Source of the DNA: an uncultured Sutterella sp.
GTDB lineage: Bacteria > Pseudomonadota > Gammaproteobacteria > Burkholderiales > Burkholderiaceae_F
Assembly (NCBI GenBank): GCA_905197905.1
Contig: CAJKAP010000001.1
Span: forward strand, 124,001-188,000
DNA length: 64,000 nucleotides
Direction of reading: 5' to 3'
The notes beneath the pieces were generated by a model. The model made no database searches. It saw only the letters and a list, made by a program, of their open reading frames with translations, and was not told the origin of the DNA. The translations under genes and the position numbers were made by a program. How positions within the stretch are numbered: the first letter of the stretch is position 1; every line of letters starts with the position of its first letter. Positions 42,255-50,836 of this stretch are shown piece after piece.

Positions 42255-43171
42255 GTTTAGCTGCGTCGATTATTTCCTCAACTCTTAACGCGGGCACGCC
42301 ACTCTTACTTGCTGCTGTGGGTATTTTGATTCACGAGAAGTCTGGCGTTTTAAATCTCGGTATTGAAGGGTTAATGCTCATGGGAGCGGTGACGGGCTTT
42401 GGTGTCACGCTTTCTACGGGAAGCCTCACGTTGGGCTTTTTAGCAGGGATTGCCGTGGGGATCCTTCTTGGTTGCCTCTTTGGCTTTTTCGTGGTGGGCA
42501 TTCAGGCCAATCAATATGCTGCAGGGCTGGCGTTAACGCTTTTTGGCTCTGGGCTTTCCGCTTTTATTGGTCAGCCGATGCAGGGCGCTTCGCTTCCTGT
42601 GCGTGCTCAGCTGGGTATTCCTGGTCTCAAGGATTTAGGCTTTGTCGGAGAAGCGTTCTTCTCTCAGCATTGGCTCGTTTACGTGGCGCTTTTGCTTCTT
42701 TTTGCGGTCTGGTTCTTCCTCTTTAAAACTCGCTGGGGTTTGATTCTTCGCGCGGTTGGAGAGTCGCCAGAATCCGCATATGCTTTGGGCTACCCCGTTG
42801 GAAAGATTCGCTTTTTTGCTGTGCTCTTTGGTTCTGCCATGGCGGGTCTTGCTGGCGCATTCTTGTCGCTCGTCTACACGCCGCTTTGGGTCGAAGGTAT
42901 GGTCGCTGGGCGTGGGTGGATTGCCCTAGCGCTAGTGACCTTTGCAACGTGGCGTCCTGCCCGCGTCTTGGTTGGCGCTTACCTCTTTGGAGGCGTGACG
43001 ATGTTGCAGTTTGCCGTGCAGGGGATGGGCTTGGCGATTTCTTCGCAATTGATGTCGATGACGCCGTACTTGGCCACGATTTTGGTCCTGGTCTTAATTA
43101 GCCGTAACCCCACGTGGATTCGTTTGAATGTACCCGCCTCGCTTGGAAAACCGTTCCACTCTTCTCGTTAG
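42251..43171 (+). CDS. Nucleoside ABC transporter permease 2
   Basis: A 306-residue inner-membrane permease of the YufQ/NupQ type. The ATG overlaps the previous stop (ATGA), which fixes the start. Family blocks are TPLLLAAVGILIHEKSGVLN, LGIEGLMLMGAVTGF and FLSLVYTPLWVEGMVAGRGW. About eight membrane helices are visible. It pairs with the preceding permease. A 118-bp gap then separates it from the lipoprotein gene. Confidence 0.93.
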   Translation: MSLAASIISSTLNAGTPLLLAAVGILIHEKSGVLNLGIEGLMLMGAVTGFGVTLSTGSLTLGFLAGIAVGILLGCLFGFFVVGIQANQYAAGLALTLFGSGLSAFIGQPMQGASLPVRAQLGIPGLKDLGFVGEAFFSQHWLVYVALLLLFAVWFFLFKTRWGLILRAVGESPESAYALGYPVGKIRFFAVLFGSAMAGLAGAFLSLVYTPLWVEGMVAGRGWIALALVTFATWRPARVLVGAYLFGGVTMLQFAVQGMGLAISSQLMSMTPYLATILVLVLISRNPTWIRLNVPASLGKPFHSSR

Positions 43172-43289
43172 AGAAAGCGGACGAAGTGGTCTTTTTTCTA
43201 AGTGTATTTTTCAGGCGCTCTCGATTGCTAATGTGTTGATTTTCTTTTATTTTTACTCTTAACCATTCACTTTTTTGGAGAATTTTTCC

Positions 43290-44438
43290 ATGAATAAACG
43301 TTTCGCTTTCAAGCTTTGCATGGCTGGTGTCGCTACGGTGATGTTAGGCGCTTGCGGTAAAGAAGAACCCAAGCAGGCTCCTGCTGCTCAGGCTCCCGCC
43401 GCTAGCACGAGCACCGCTCCTGCTACCCAGGAACCCATGAAAGTGGCTTTTGTCTATGTGAGCCCGGCCAATGAAGAAGGCTGGTCCTCTCAGCACGATT
43501 TGGGCCGCCAGTACGTGGAAAAGCAGTTTGGCGACAAGATCAAAGTGACGATGATCGACAATATTCCTGAAAGCGCTGACGCGGAACGTGTGATTCGCGA
43601 CTTGGCCACGCAGGGCAACAAGTTGATTTTCGCCACGAGCTTTGGCTATATGAACTCCGTTCTGAAGGTCGCCAAAGACTTCCCGAACGCTTACTTTGAA
43701 CATGCCACGGGCTACAAGACAGCTGAAAACGTGAAGAACTACACGGCTCGCTTCTATGAAGCTCGCTATTTGGCTGGTAAGTTGGCTGGTGCGACGACGA
43801 AATCGAACGTTTTGGGCTACGTTGCTGCTATGCCGATTCCTGAAGTGCTCCAAGGGATTAACGCTTACACGATGGGTGCTCGTACGGTGAACCCGCAGGC
43901 GACCGTTCGTGTGGTTTGGACCAATGCTTGGTACGACCCGGGTAAAGAAGCAGACGCGACGAAATCTTTGATTGGTCAAGGTGCTGACGTGATTACGCAC
44001 CACACCAATTCGACCGCTGTGGCAAGCACTGCTGAAGAAGCTAAAGTGCCTGTGATTTCGTACCACTCCGCTATGCATAAGGCTGCTCCGACGATGTTGA
44101 AGGGCGCTGTGGTGCATCGTTGGGAAGAGTACTACACCAAGGAAATCCAGAAGGTCTTTGATGGTAAGTGGGACAACACCCCTGTTTGGGGCGGCGTGCA
44201 GGCTCACATGGTTGAATTGGCCGATATCGCTAAGGATACCCCGCAGGCTATCGTCGACGATATCAAGGCGACCTACGACCGTATGGCCAAGGGTGAATTC
44301 CGCCCATTCGATGGTCCTGTCGTCTCTAACGAAGGCAAGGAAATGATTCCTGCTGGTAAGACCGCTTCTGACGAAGATCTCCAGAACATGATGTACTTCG
44401 TTGAAGGTGTTGCTGCCAAGGTTCCTAACCAGAAGTAA
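43290..44438 (+). CDS. BMP-family substrate-binding lipoprotein of the nucleoside importer
   Basis: A 382-residue lipoprotein. The start at 43290 has TGGAG nine bases upstream. A type II signal peptide ends in the lipobox LGAC with acylated C22, followed by a 30-residue A/P/T-rich tether. The BMP fold begins MKVAFVYVSPANEEGWSSQHD and contains DLATQGNKLIFATSFGYM, GADVITHHTNSTAVASTAEE and VQAHMVELADIAK. Unlike most operons of this type the binding-protein gene is last. A terminator follows. It likely delivers purine nucleosides, but the ligand is not proven. Confidence 0.93.
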   Translation: MNKRFAFKLCMAGVATVMLGACGKEEPKQAPAAQAPAASTSTAPATQEPMKVAFVYVSPANEEGWSSQHDLGRQYVEKQFGDKIKVTMIDNIPESADAERVIRDLATQGNKLIFATSFGYMNSVLKVAKDFPNAYFEHATGYKTAENVKNYTARFYEARYLAGKLAGATTKSNVLGYVAAMPIPEVLQGINAYTMGARTVNPQATVRVVWTNAWYDPGKEADATKSLIGQGADVITHHTNSTAVASTAEEAKVPVISYHSAMHKAAPTMLKGAVVHRWEEYYTKEIQKVFDGKWDNTPVWGGVQAHMVELADIAKDTPQAIVDDIKATYDRMAKGEFRPFDGPVVSNEGKEMIPAGKTASDEDLQNMMYFVEGVAAKVPNQK

Positions 44439-44484
44439 TCATTAGAACAATTCTTCAAAGCAAATCGCTTTGAGTCATTTAAAC

Positions 44485-44541
44485 AACGCTCACTAGATGT
44501 TCTCTCAAAAAAAAGAGAGAGACCGCTCTGGTGAGCGTTTT
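44485..44541 (+). terminator. Terminator after the BMP gene
   Basis: Outer arms CGCTCAC (44487-44493) and GTGAGCG (44529-44535) enclose an inner TCTCTC/GAGAGA helix and are followed by six T residues. Confidence 0.85.
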
Positions 44542-44704
44542 TTCTGCTATCTATCAACGTTTGCGGAGAAAAAAATTTAACGAAACGAAAGAAAGCGTTC
44601 AGCAGCGAAGAAAAAGTGGCAAAATGAAGAGTATCAAGCCGCAAGCTTTTAGCGACGTGACGCACAAGAATGCACGTCGCTTTTTTTGATCATAAGAGTT
44701 AGCG

Positions 44705-46678
44705 ATGACTGATCAATTCGTCCTTATTACCACGCTCGTCACTGCTTTTGGTTTAGCCCTTGTCTTTGGCTATATTGCAGAACGATTCCTCAAAACGCCA
44801 GCCTTGGTGGGATACATCATCTCTGGGGTGGCAGTCTCCTTAATCCCAGGACTCCCAGCTGTGGACCGTGCTATGACGGAACAGTTTGCCGAAATCGGGG
44901 TGATGCTCCTGATGTTTGGCGTGGGCCTACACTTTTCGCTTAATGATTTGATGCGTGTGAAGGCTGTCTCAGGGACTGGGGCACTCATTCAGATGACGGT
45001 TTCGACGCTGGGCGACAGCGCCCTGGCGATGCTCGCCTGGGGGTGGTCATTCCCACAAGCAGTGGTCTTTGGCCTAACGCTCTCTTGCGCTTCCACGGTC
45101 GTTGTGATGAAAGCACTGGAATTGCGCCATTTAACGACCACGATTAATGGACAGGTGGTTATTGGTTGGCTTGTGGTACAGGACCTAGTGACGGTCTTTA
45201 TCATGGTGTGCTTGCCGCTTCTCGCACAAGTTGCCGCCGGGGGAGAACATCTCTCCACTAAGATGATCATTAAAGAGCTTTCCACCACACTTCTGAGCGT
45301 CGTGGTGTTCGTTGTTGTGATGCTCGTCGTGGGACGTCGTGTGCTCCCGTGGATTTTGAAGAAAGTCGCTGACTTAGGGAGCCGAGAACTCTTTACGCTT
45401 TGCGTGTTGGCGCTCGCCATTGGGATTGCTTATGGGGCAGGCGCGCTCTTTAATGTGAGTTATGCTCTGGGCGCTTTCTTCGCAGGTATGGTGATGCGTG
45501 AAAGTAGCCTTGCTCACCGAGCTGCCCAAAATACGCTTCCTTTGCAGGACGCTTTTTCAGTGCTCTTTTTCGTCTCGGTGGGGCTATTGCTTGATTGGCA
45601 CGTCTTTATTCAGCAACCCTTTACGATTTTCACCATCTTGCTGGTGATTCTCTTTGTGACTTCCGCCACGGCAGCGCTCTTAGTGCTGTGGCTTAAGTGG
45701 CCACTTGATACCGCCTTGATTTTGGGTGCTTGCGTAGCGCAGATTGGAGAATTCTCTTTCATTCTCTGCGGTCAGGGGATGAGTTTAGGCTTAGCGAACC
45801 GCTCTACGATGAGCTTAATCGTGGCAGCTTCCATTGTCTCGATTGCGTTTAACCCGCTCCTTTTCGCCTCGATTCCGAAGTTACGTCACTTCTTAGTGAC
45901 AAAACGTGCGTATTTCCGCAAAGTGGCCATGCGAGAAACGCCTGTGAAGGCCCTAGCGGAGCAACCGACAACTAGCACGGTGCAACGTGGACACGTTGTG
46001 GTCGTGGGATTGAATGATGTCACGCAACCGCTTTTGAAGCAGTTGCAAGCGGTAGCCATCCCAGCGATTTGCGTGACAAGTCCTTCGGAAACAGAGAACG
46101 ACCCGAGTTTTGAAGGGGCAAACGCGCCAGGCGTTGTGGTAGGAGAAGTCAAAGACCCGATGACGCTCGTGAAAGCCCGTATCACTTCGGCGGCGTATGT
46201 GGTTTTAGCACTAAGCGATCCACTTCTTAACCGTCAGGTGCTCAAAAATATTCGCCAGTTGCGCACCAACCTTCGCGTACTGGTGCGTGGTGCAGACGAC
46301 AGCTTACTCAGTAACGAAGCAGACGATCAGTTCACCCATGTCATGGGTAGCGATGAGGCGATGAGCTTGGCGCTCCTTGACAAACTCTTGCGTGCTTATG
46401 CCAAAGCGCCAGCCGATGTTGCGAAAACGGTGGAGCCCGTAGACGAAGCAGAGACCGCGACTAAGCCCGAAGAGAAGGTCGAGCCTCCAAAGCGCGAAAG
46501 CTCCAAGGCGAAAAAGACTGAGGAAGTGATGCACCGAGTCGAAGAAGTGTTGGCAGAACAAGGACAACATTTGAAGGCCGGCGCAAGTAGCCTTTGGCAT
46601 AAGGCTACTGAGCTCGCCCATAAAGCGCGCCACCGTGGAGATTCCAACTCCAATACGCCACCACCCGCTGACCATTAA
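44705..46678 (+). CDS. CPA2-family cation/proton antiporter, YbaL/KefB-like
   Basis: A 657-residue protein. Residues 1-400 form a Na+/H+-exchanger fold with about twelve helices (ALVGYIISGVAVSLIPG, GVMLLMFGVGLHFSLNDL, LTLSCASTVVVMKALE, VVQDLVTVF). Residues about 425-555 form a TrkA_N domain (GHVVVVGLNDVTQPLLKQL) in which the usual GxGxxG nucleotide loop is GLNDVT, so NAD(H) binding is doubtful. The last 80 residues are charged and helical (E/K-rich, HKATELAHKARHR), beyond the usual YbaL end. It probably exchanges K+ for H+. It precedes rmuC on the same strand. Confidence 0.9.
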   Translation: MTDQFVLITTLVTAFGLALVFGYIAERFLKTPALVGYIISGVAVSLIPGLPAVDRAMTEQFAEIGVMLLMFGVGLHFSLNDLMRVKAVSGTGALIQMTVSTLGDSALAMLAWGWSFPQAVVFGLTLSCASTVVVMKALELRHLTTTINGQVVIGWLVVQDLVTVFIMVCLPLLAQVAAGGEHLSTKMIIKELSTTLLSVVVFVVVMLVVGRRVLPWILKKVADLGSRELFTLCVLALAIGIAYGAGALFNVSYALGAFFAGMVMRESSLAHRAAQNTLPLQDAFSVLFFVSVGLLLDWHVFIQQPFTIFTILLVILFVTSATAALLVLWLKWPLDTALILGACVAQIGEFSFILCGQGMSLGLANRSTMSLIVAASIVSIAFNPLLFASIPKLRHFLVTKRAYFRKVAMRETPVKALAEQPTTSTVQRGHVVVVGLNDVTQPLLKQLQAVAIPAICVTSPSETENDPSFEGANAPGVVVGEVKDPMTLVKARITSAAYVVLALSDPLLNRQVLKNIRQLRTNLRVLVRGADDSLLSNEADDQFTHVMGSDEAMSLALLDKLLRAYAKAPADVAKTVEPVDEAETATKPEEKVEPPKRESSKAKKTEEVMHRVEEVLAEQGQHLKAGASSLWHKATELAHKARHRGDSNSNTPPPADH

Positions 46679-46741
46679 TTAAAGAGAAGGTGAGTGTGTT
46701 TGAAGCATTCACTTTCTCTCCTGACTTTTCTAGGAGACCTG

Positions 46742-48217
46742 ATGTCGCCAAACGTCATATTGACCATACTTTGTGCTTTGATTTTGTTGCTTGTTGTCAT
46801 GATTGCGATGCTCTACAAGCGTCAGCTCGATATGGAAGCCCAACAGCAACGTGATTGGGAAATCCGTAGCGATGAAATCATCGAAGCGATTTTGATGGGC
46901 CAGCGTGGTGAGCGCCACGAGCTGCAGGAGCAGATTCTCAATGTTGATCGTAATTCACGCCAGTCGTTTACGAACTTAATGGCCTTTGTGACTGATCAGC
47001 AGGGAAAGAATGCGGCTGAGGTGAAGTCCCTTAATCAAACGGCGCAGATGAGTCTTAACGACTTAAACAATATTCTGCACAAGCGCCTCCTTGAGATTCA
47101 GGCGATGGTCGATGAACGCTTCCAGCGCATGACAGCAAGTCACGCCACAACAGAGCGCCAGCTCCAAGAGCAGCTTCACGGCAAAATTAACGAGATGCGT
47201 GAGGCGCTTGACAAAAACTTAGAGCGCATTCGTCAATTAAACGAAACGAAGCTTGAAGCCATGCGCGAGACGGTGCAGGAAAAGTTGGATCGCACCTTAA
47301 ACGAGCGCTTGAGCGCAAGCTTTAAAACGGTAGACGAAAAGTTAGGTTTGGTGGAACATGGATTAGGCGAAATGCGCAGTATGGCCGCGAGTGTGCGCGA
47401 TTTGAAAGGGGTGCTCACCAATGTGAAAACACGTGGCACCTTTGGGGAAACGCAGCTCTCGGTTCTGCTCGCCGATATGTTGACGCCAGGCCAATATAAA
47501 GAGCAGTTTCAGCTTATTCCAGGCAGTTCTGCCACGGTGGACTTTGCTGTGCGCCTGCCCGGGGCTTCTGGCGAAGAGCCTTGCTGGCTTCCGATTGACT
47601 CGAAATTCCCAATGGAAGACTACGAGCGCTTAATGGCAGCGCTTGAAGCGGGGGATATTGCCGCAGAGCAAGAGGCCCGTAAGGGGTTAGAACGTGCGAT
47701 TTGGACGCAAGCGAAGTCGATTCGCGACAAGTATGTGCGCCCGCCCTATACCACGGAATTTGCGGTGATCTATTTGCCTAGCGAAGGGCTTTACGCAGAA
47801 GTGCTCCGTATTCCTGGACTTTTTGATAAATTGCAACGAGAACTCCGCATCACGCCAGTGGGTCCCACGGTGATTTGCGCATTGATTAATAGTCTTCAGA
47901 TGGGCTTTGTGACACTGGCCCTGCAAGAGCGCAGTAGTGAAGTCTGGAAAGTCTTGGGTGACGTGAAGAGTGAATTTCTGCGCTTTGCGGAGGGCTTTGC
48001 TAAGGTGCAAAAGAAGTTTGGTGAAGCGCAGTCTAGCCTTGCTGCGATGCAGACTCGTCAGAATCAGATGCAAAAGACGATGGCAAGCATTGATGTGACG
48101 CTCCCACAGGAGAGCCTTCCAGCAGAAGAGGAGGCGGAGGAAAGTGCCGCTACACTTTCTCTGCCTAATGCCTCAGAAGAGATAGCAGAGCACGAAGTGC
48201 AAACACCAACCTCTTAA
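46742..48217 (+). CDS. rmuC: RmuC-family DNA recombination protein
   Basis: A 491-residue protein with an N-terminal membrane anchor (residues 4-23, NVILTILCALILLLVVMIAM), a long coiled coil (about 30-200, with repeated EQLHGKINEMREALDKNLER-type heptads) and the RmuC domain (about 215-430: VKTRGTFGETQLSVLLADML, PIDSKFPMEDYERLMAAL, VIYLPSEGLYAEVLR, LINSLQMGFVTLALQ). The domain has a restriction-endonuclease-like core. The start at 46742 follows AGGAG at five bases. In E. coli, RmuC limits inversions at short inverted repeats. The C-terminal 60 residues are acidic and low in complexity. Confidence 0.93.
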   Translation: MSPNVILTILCALILLLVVMIAMLYKRQLDMEAQQQRDWEIRSDEIIEAILMGQRGERHELQEQILNVDRNSRQSFTNLMAFVTDQQGKNAAEVKSLNQTAQMSLNDLNNILHKRLLEIQAMVDERFQRMTASHATTERQLQEQLHGKINEMREALDKNLERIRQLNETKLEAMRETVQEKLDRTLNERLSASFKTVDEKLGLVEHGLGEMRSMAASVRDLKGVLTNVKTRGTFGETQLSVLLADMLTPGQYKEQFQLIPGSSATVDFAVRLPGASGEEPCWLPIDSKFPMEDYERLMAALEAGDIAAEQEARKGLERAIWTQAKSIRDKYVRPPYTTEFAVIYLPSEGLYAEVLRIPGLFDKLQRELRITPVGPTVICALINSLQMGFVTLALQERSSEVWKVLGDVKSEFLRFAEGFAKVQKKFGEAQSSLAAMQTRQNQMQKTMASIDVTLPQESLPAEEEAEESAATLSLPNASEEIAEHEVQTPTS

Positions 48218-48228
48218 AATCGAGCAAA

Positions 48229-48266
48229 AAAAATACGGGCTCTTTTCCTACTTGGGAGAAGAGCCC
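48229..48266 (-). terminator. Terminator after the AGCS symporter gene
   Basis: Leftward, arms GGGCTCTT and AAGAGCCC are followed by GTATTTTTTTT. On the plus strand the same stem lacks a T-run, so it serves mainly the leftward gene. Confidence 0.85.
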
Positions 48267-48294
48267 ATATTGAATGTATCACTCAAAAAGAGGG

Positions 48295-49866
48295 TTATTT
48301 CTTCTTTGGTGGATGACGACGGCGCAAGTGGTGACGCAAATTCATAAAGCGTACCAAGCGGCGCGTATTGACTGGACGCTTACCAAAGCGAGCTTCTAGG
48401 TCTTCATCGTCATCATCTTCCGTCTCGAACGGACGATCACCACGCACACGAATGCGCATCGGAATTTGACTGCGACCACCGTCTGGGGCATTTGCCCCAA
48501 AAAGCGGTACTTCACCCGTTGTGAAGTTTTGCTCGTAGTCTTTAAGCGCCTTTTCAACGAGTTTTGACAACCCAATCAAGGCAATCACGTTAGGAATGAC
48601 CATTAACCCATTAAAGAGGTCAGCCAATTCCCAAACGAGCGTGACGTGCAGGAAAGAGCCCAACATCAAGAAGCAAAGCACGAGCACACGGTAAGTGGAG
48701 AGCCAACGCATACCGAAGAGGTACTTGACGTTTTGCTCAGCAAAGAAGTACCAACCCACAATCGTCGTGAAAGCGAAAAAGAGTAAGCAGATGGCCACAA
48801 AGCCGTTACCGATTGTTCCCAGACCTAACGTGAAGGCGCGTTGCGTTAACGCACTCCCCGTCAAGACGCCATCTAAGGCACCCGTGGAGAGAATCACGAA
48901 AGCGGTCATATTCACGATGATGAACGTATCAAAGAAAAGCCCCACGATAGCAAAGAGACCTTGCTGCACAGGGTGCTTGACTTTAGCGACAGCGTGAGCA
49001 TGAGGGGTAGAACCCATACCAGCTTCGTTAGAGAAGAGACCACGGGCCACACCGTAGCGGATAGCTTCGCGGATACCAGCACCAATCACGCCGCCCGTTG
49101 CGGCTTGCGGATCAAATGCGCCCACGAAAATCATTTCGATCACGTGGAAGATTTCCGTAAAGTTCGAGAAGATGATCGTGATCGAGCCCACGATGTAGAC
49201 GAGGGCCATAGCGGGCACCATCTTTTCGGCAAAACTGGCAATACGCTTAATCCCACCAATGAAGATGAAGCCAGAAAGGGCGATGATCCCAATCCCCGTT
49301 AACCAGGTGGGGATGTTAAAGGCGGTATTAAAGGCATCCGCAATGGAATTGGCCTGCACCATATTGCCCACAAAACCGAGGGCGATAATGATAGTGATGG
49401 AGAAGAAAGTGGCGAGCGCTTTACTCCCTAAACCTTCAGAGATGTAGAAGGCTGGACCGCCCGTGATATTGCCTTTGCCGTCACGAGAGCGATAGAGCTG
49501 AGCGAGCACGGCTTCAGCAAAGATGGTGGCCATGCCGAAGAAAGCGGCCAACCACATCCAGAAGATGGCTCCAGGACCACCCATAGCAAGTGCAGTTGCA
49601 ACGCCCGCTAAGTTACCCGTACCGACCTGAGCTGAAATGGCGGTAGCGAGAGCCTGGAAGGAAGACATCCCGTCTTTACCAGCAGACTTACCGAAAAATG
49701 AAAAATCGCCAAAAACTTGGCGAAGGGCTTGTCCAAGACGCTTGACTTGGACAAATCGAAGTTTCCACGTAAAGTAAATGCCCGTTCCCACCAAGAGGGG
49801 AATAAGGCAGTACACGCCCCAGAGCATGCTATTAATACTCTGGACGATGAGAGTAGCTTGATCCAC
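48295..49866 (-). CDS. AGCS-family sodium:alanine/glycine symporter
   Basis: A 523-residue inner-membrane symporter. The GTG start at 49866 is chosen because AGGAG lies eight bases upstream and the product then begins VDQATLIVQSINSMLWG as in the family. Signatures are KDGMSSFQALATAISAQVGTGNLAGVATAL, GGPGAIFWMWLAAFFGMATIFAE and GLFSNEAGMGSTPHAHAVA. Some eleven helices are visible. The C-terminal 60 residues are an unusual charged tail, first acidic (EDDDDEDLE) and then strongly basic (RHHLRRRHPPKKK). It imports alanine or glycine with sodium. Confidence 0.94.
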   Translation of the reverse strand: MDQATLIVQSINSMLWGVYCLIPLLVGTGIYFTWKLRFVQVKRLGQALRQVFGDFSFFGKSAGKDGMSSFQALATAISAQVGTGNLAGVATALAMGGPGAIFWMWLAAFFGMATIFAEAVLAQLYRSRDGKGNITGGPAFYISEGLGSKALATFFSITIIIALGFVGNMVQANSIADAFNTAFNIPTWLTGIGIIALSGFIFIGGIKRIASFAEKMVPAMALVYIVGSITIIFSNFTEIFHVIEMIFVGAFDPQAATGGVIGAGIREAIRYGVARGLFSNEAGMGSTPHAHAVAKVKHPVQQGLFAIVGLFFDTFIIVNMTAFVILSTGALDGVLTGSALTQRAFTLGLGTIGNGFVAICLLFFAFTTIVGWYFFAEQNVKYLFGMRWLSTYRVLVLCFLMLGSFLHVTLVWELADLFNGLMVIPNVIALIGLSKLVEKALKDYEQNFTTGEVPLFGANAPDGGRSQIPMRIRVRGDRPFETEDDDDEDLEARFGKRPVNTRRLVRFMNLRHHLRRRHPPKKK

Positions 49867-49893
49867 GAGAGATTCTCCTGATAGTTCCAACAA

Positions 49894-49924
49894 TTCTTGG
49901 GCACGAAGAGCAACGCGCCAAGAA
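49894..49924 (-). promoter_or_regulatory. Hairpin in the AGCS symporter leader
   Basis: Arms TTCTTGG and CCAAGAA lie 28 bp before the GTG start. Further small helices (CTAG-N4-CTAG at 50017, TCCAA/TTGGA near 49965) suggest a folded leader. Glycine-riboswitch core motifs were sought and not found. Confidence 0.35.
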
Positions 49925-50054
49925 CTCACACCACGAAAGTCGACTTACTCTTCCAAGCGCAAGGAAAAAAGCGTTGGACTGCGACTGCACCTAGAACCAT
50001 AGAACGGCTAGCAACCTAGCAAAGATCGCTACCACCGGTCTCTAGTGGCGGGAG
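49925..50054. other. Spacer between symporter and PIN gene
   Basis: With the next terminator and the AT-rich stretch to 50227 this makes a 361-bp gene-free gap. It should hold the symporter promoter; no clear sigma-70 pair is visible. Confidence 0.35.
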
Positions 50055-50087
50055 AAAAAATGCTGTTCAAAAAGAAGAACAGCATTT
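50055..50087 (-). terminator. Terminator downstream of the PIN gene
   Basis: Leftward, an 11-bp stem (AAATGCTGTTC and GAACAGCATTT) is followed by TTTCTCC. It lies about 140 bp past the PIN-gene stop. Confidence 0.8.
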
Positions 50088-50227
50088 CAATTCCACCCAT
50101 AGTATAAATTTTTAGCAAAAAGCCTTCATTTGAAACAGATAAGTTATTTTCAAATAGACCACTCACTCATTGTGATTGCTCACAGTTCATACAGTATTTT
50201 GATTAGATTTACCTATAACTTATTGAT

Positions 50228-50773
50228 TTATAAGGGATTTTTCTTAATAAACTCCTCAGGAGTGACTACGAGAAGGTTGAATTTTTTCAGCTTTTTCCCT
50301 GCTTTCAAGACGAGTTTATCTTTGGTGAATAAGAAGGCGGCTTGTGCTACAAAGGCGAGATCTAAAAACTTTTGATCGTCACTATCACGACACACACTTG
50401 GAGCAAGCGTCCCTGTGAGGGTCTCCTCTGGCTTGAGAAGCGCTTCATCAATTGGCGTGGTGAGAGCGTAGGCTTCTTTCAAAAAAGGAAGCGCCGCTTC
50501 AAGCGAACCCGCAAACTGAGGGCGAACGAGCACATCTAAGAGCTCAATCATCGTGGCGCGAGAGCGTAGCGCCATGATTTGCTTTTTCGAGAGCGAAAAA
50601 GAGAGCGGTGCAATATGGGGATCTTTCCAAAAGAGAATATCCAGGAGCGCATTGGTATCAAAAACGCAGACGGTTTTCTCTTGGGTGCTGAGATCTTCTT
50701 TACTGAGAGCTGACGCGGGGAGTTGAGTTTCGAGCTGCTCGATCGCTTCAATAATTTGGGCAGAAATAGGCAT
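50228..50773 (-). CDS. PIN-domain protein, COG1569-like putative toxin
   Basis: A 181-residue protein whose PIN nuclease domain starts near residue 34. The acidic metal-binding residues are present: D39 in VFDTNALLDILF, E77 in MIELLDVL, D130/D133 in CRDSDDQKFLDLA, and D152 in LFTKDK. The pattern R-D-x-x-D-x-K/Q-F-L is that of the COG1569 putative toxins. No antitoxin-sized gene is adjacent, and a 33-residue N-terminal extension precedes the domain. It lies 63 bp after mdh, but a terminator stands between. It may be a solitary RNase or a toxin that has lost its partner. Confidence 0.8.
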   Translation of the reverse strand: MPISAQIIEAIEQLETQLPASALSKEDLSTQEKTVCVFDTNALLDILFWKDPHIAPLSFSLSKKQIMALRSRATMIELLDVLVRPQFAGSLEAALPFLKEAYALTTPIDEALLKPEETLTGTLAPSVCRDSDDQKFLDLAFVAQAAFLFTKDKLVLKAGKKLKKFNLLVVTPEEFIKKNPL

Positions 50774-50790
50774 CTAGGAAGTCATGAAGG

Positions 50791-50826
50791 AAAAAAGCAG
50801 GATTTAGTTTGTGGCCAAATCCTGCT
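50791..50826 (-). terminator. Terminator after mdh
   Basis: Leftward, a 10-bp perfect stem (AGCAGGATTT and AAATCCTGCT) is followed by six T residues. It begins ten bases past the mdh stop. Confidence 0.92.
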
Positions 50827-50836
50827 TGAAAAACAA

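Noticed and set aside
49867..50060. Glycine riboswitch upstream of the AGCS symporter
   Set aside because: AGCS genes often have one, but the conserved tandem aptamer motifs are absent; only simple hairpins remain.
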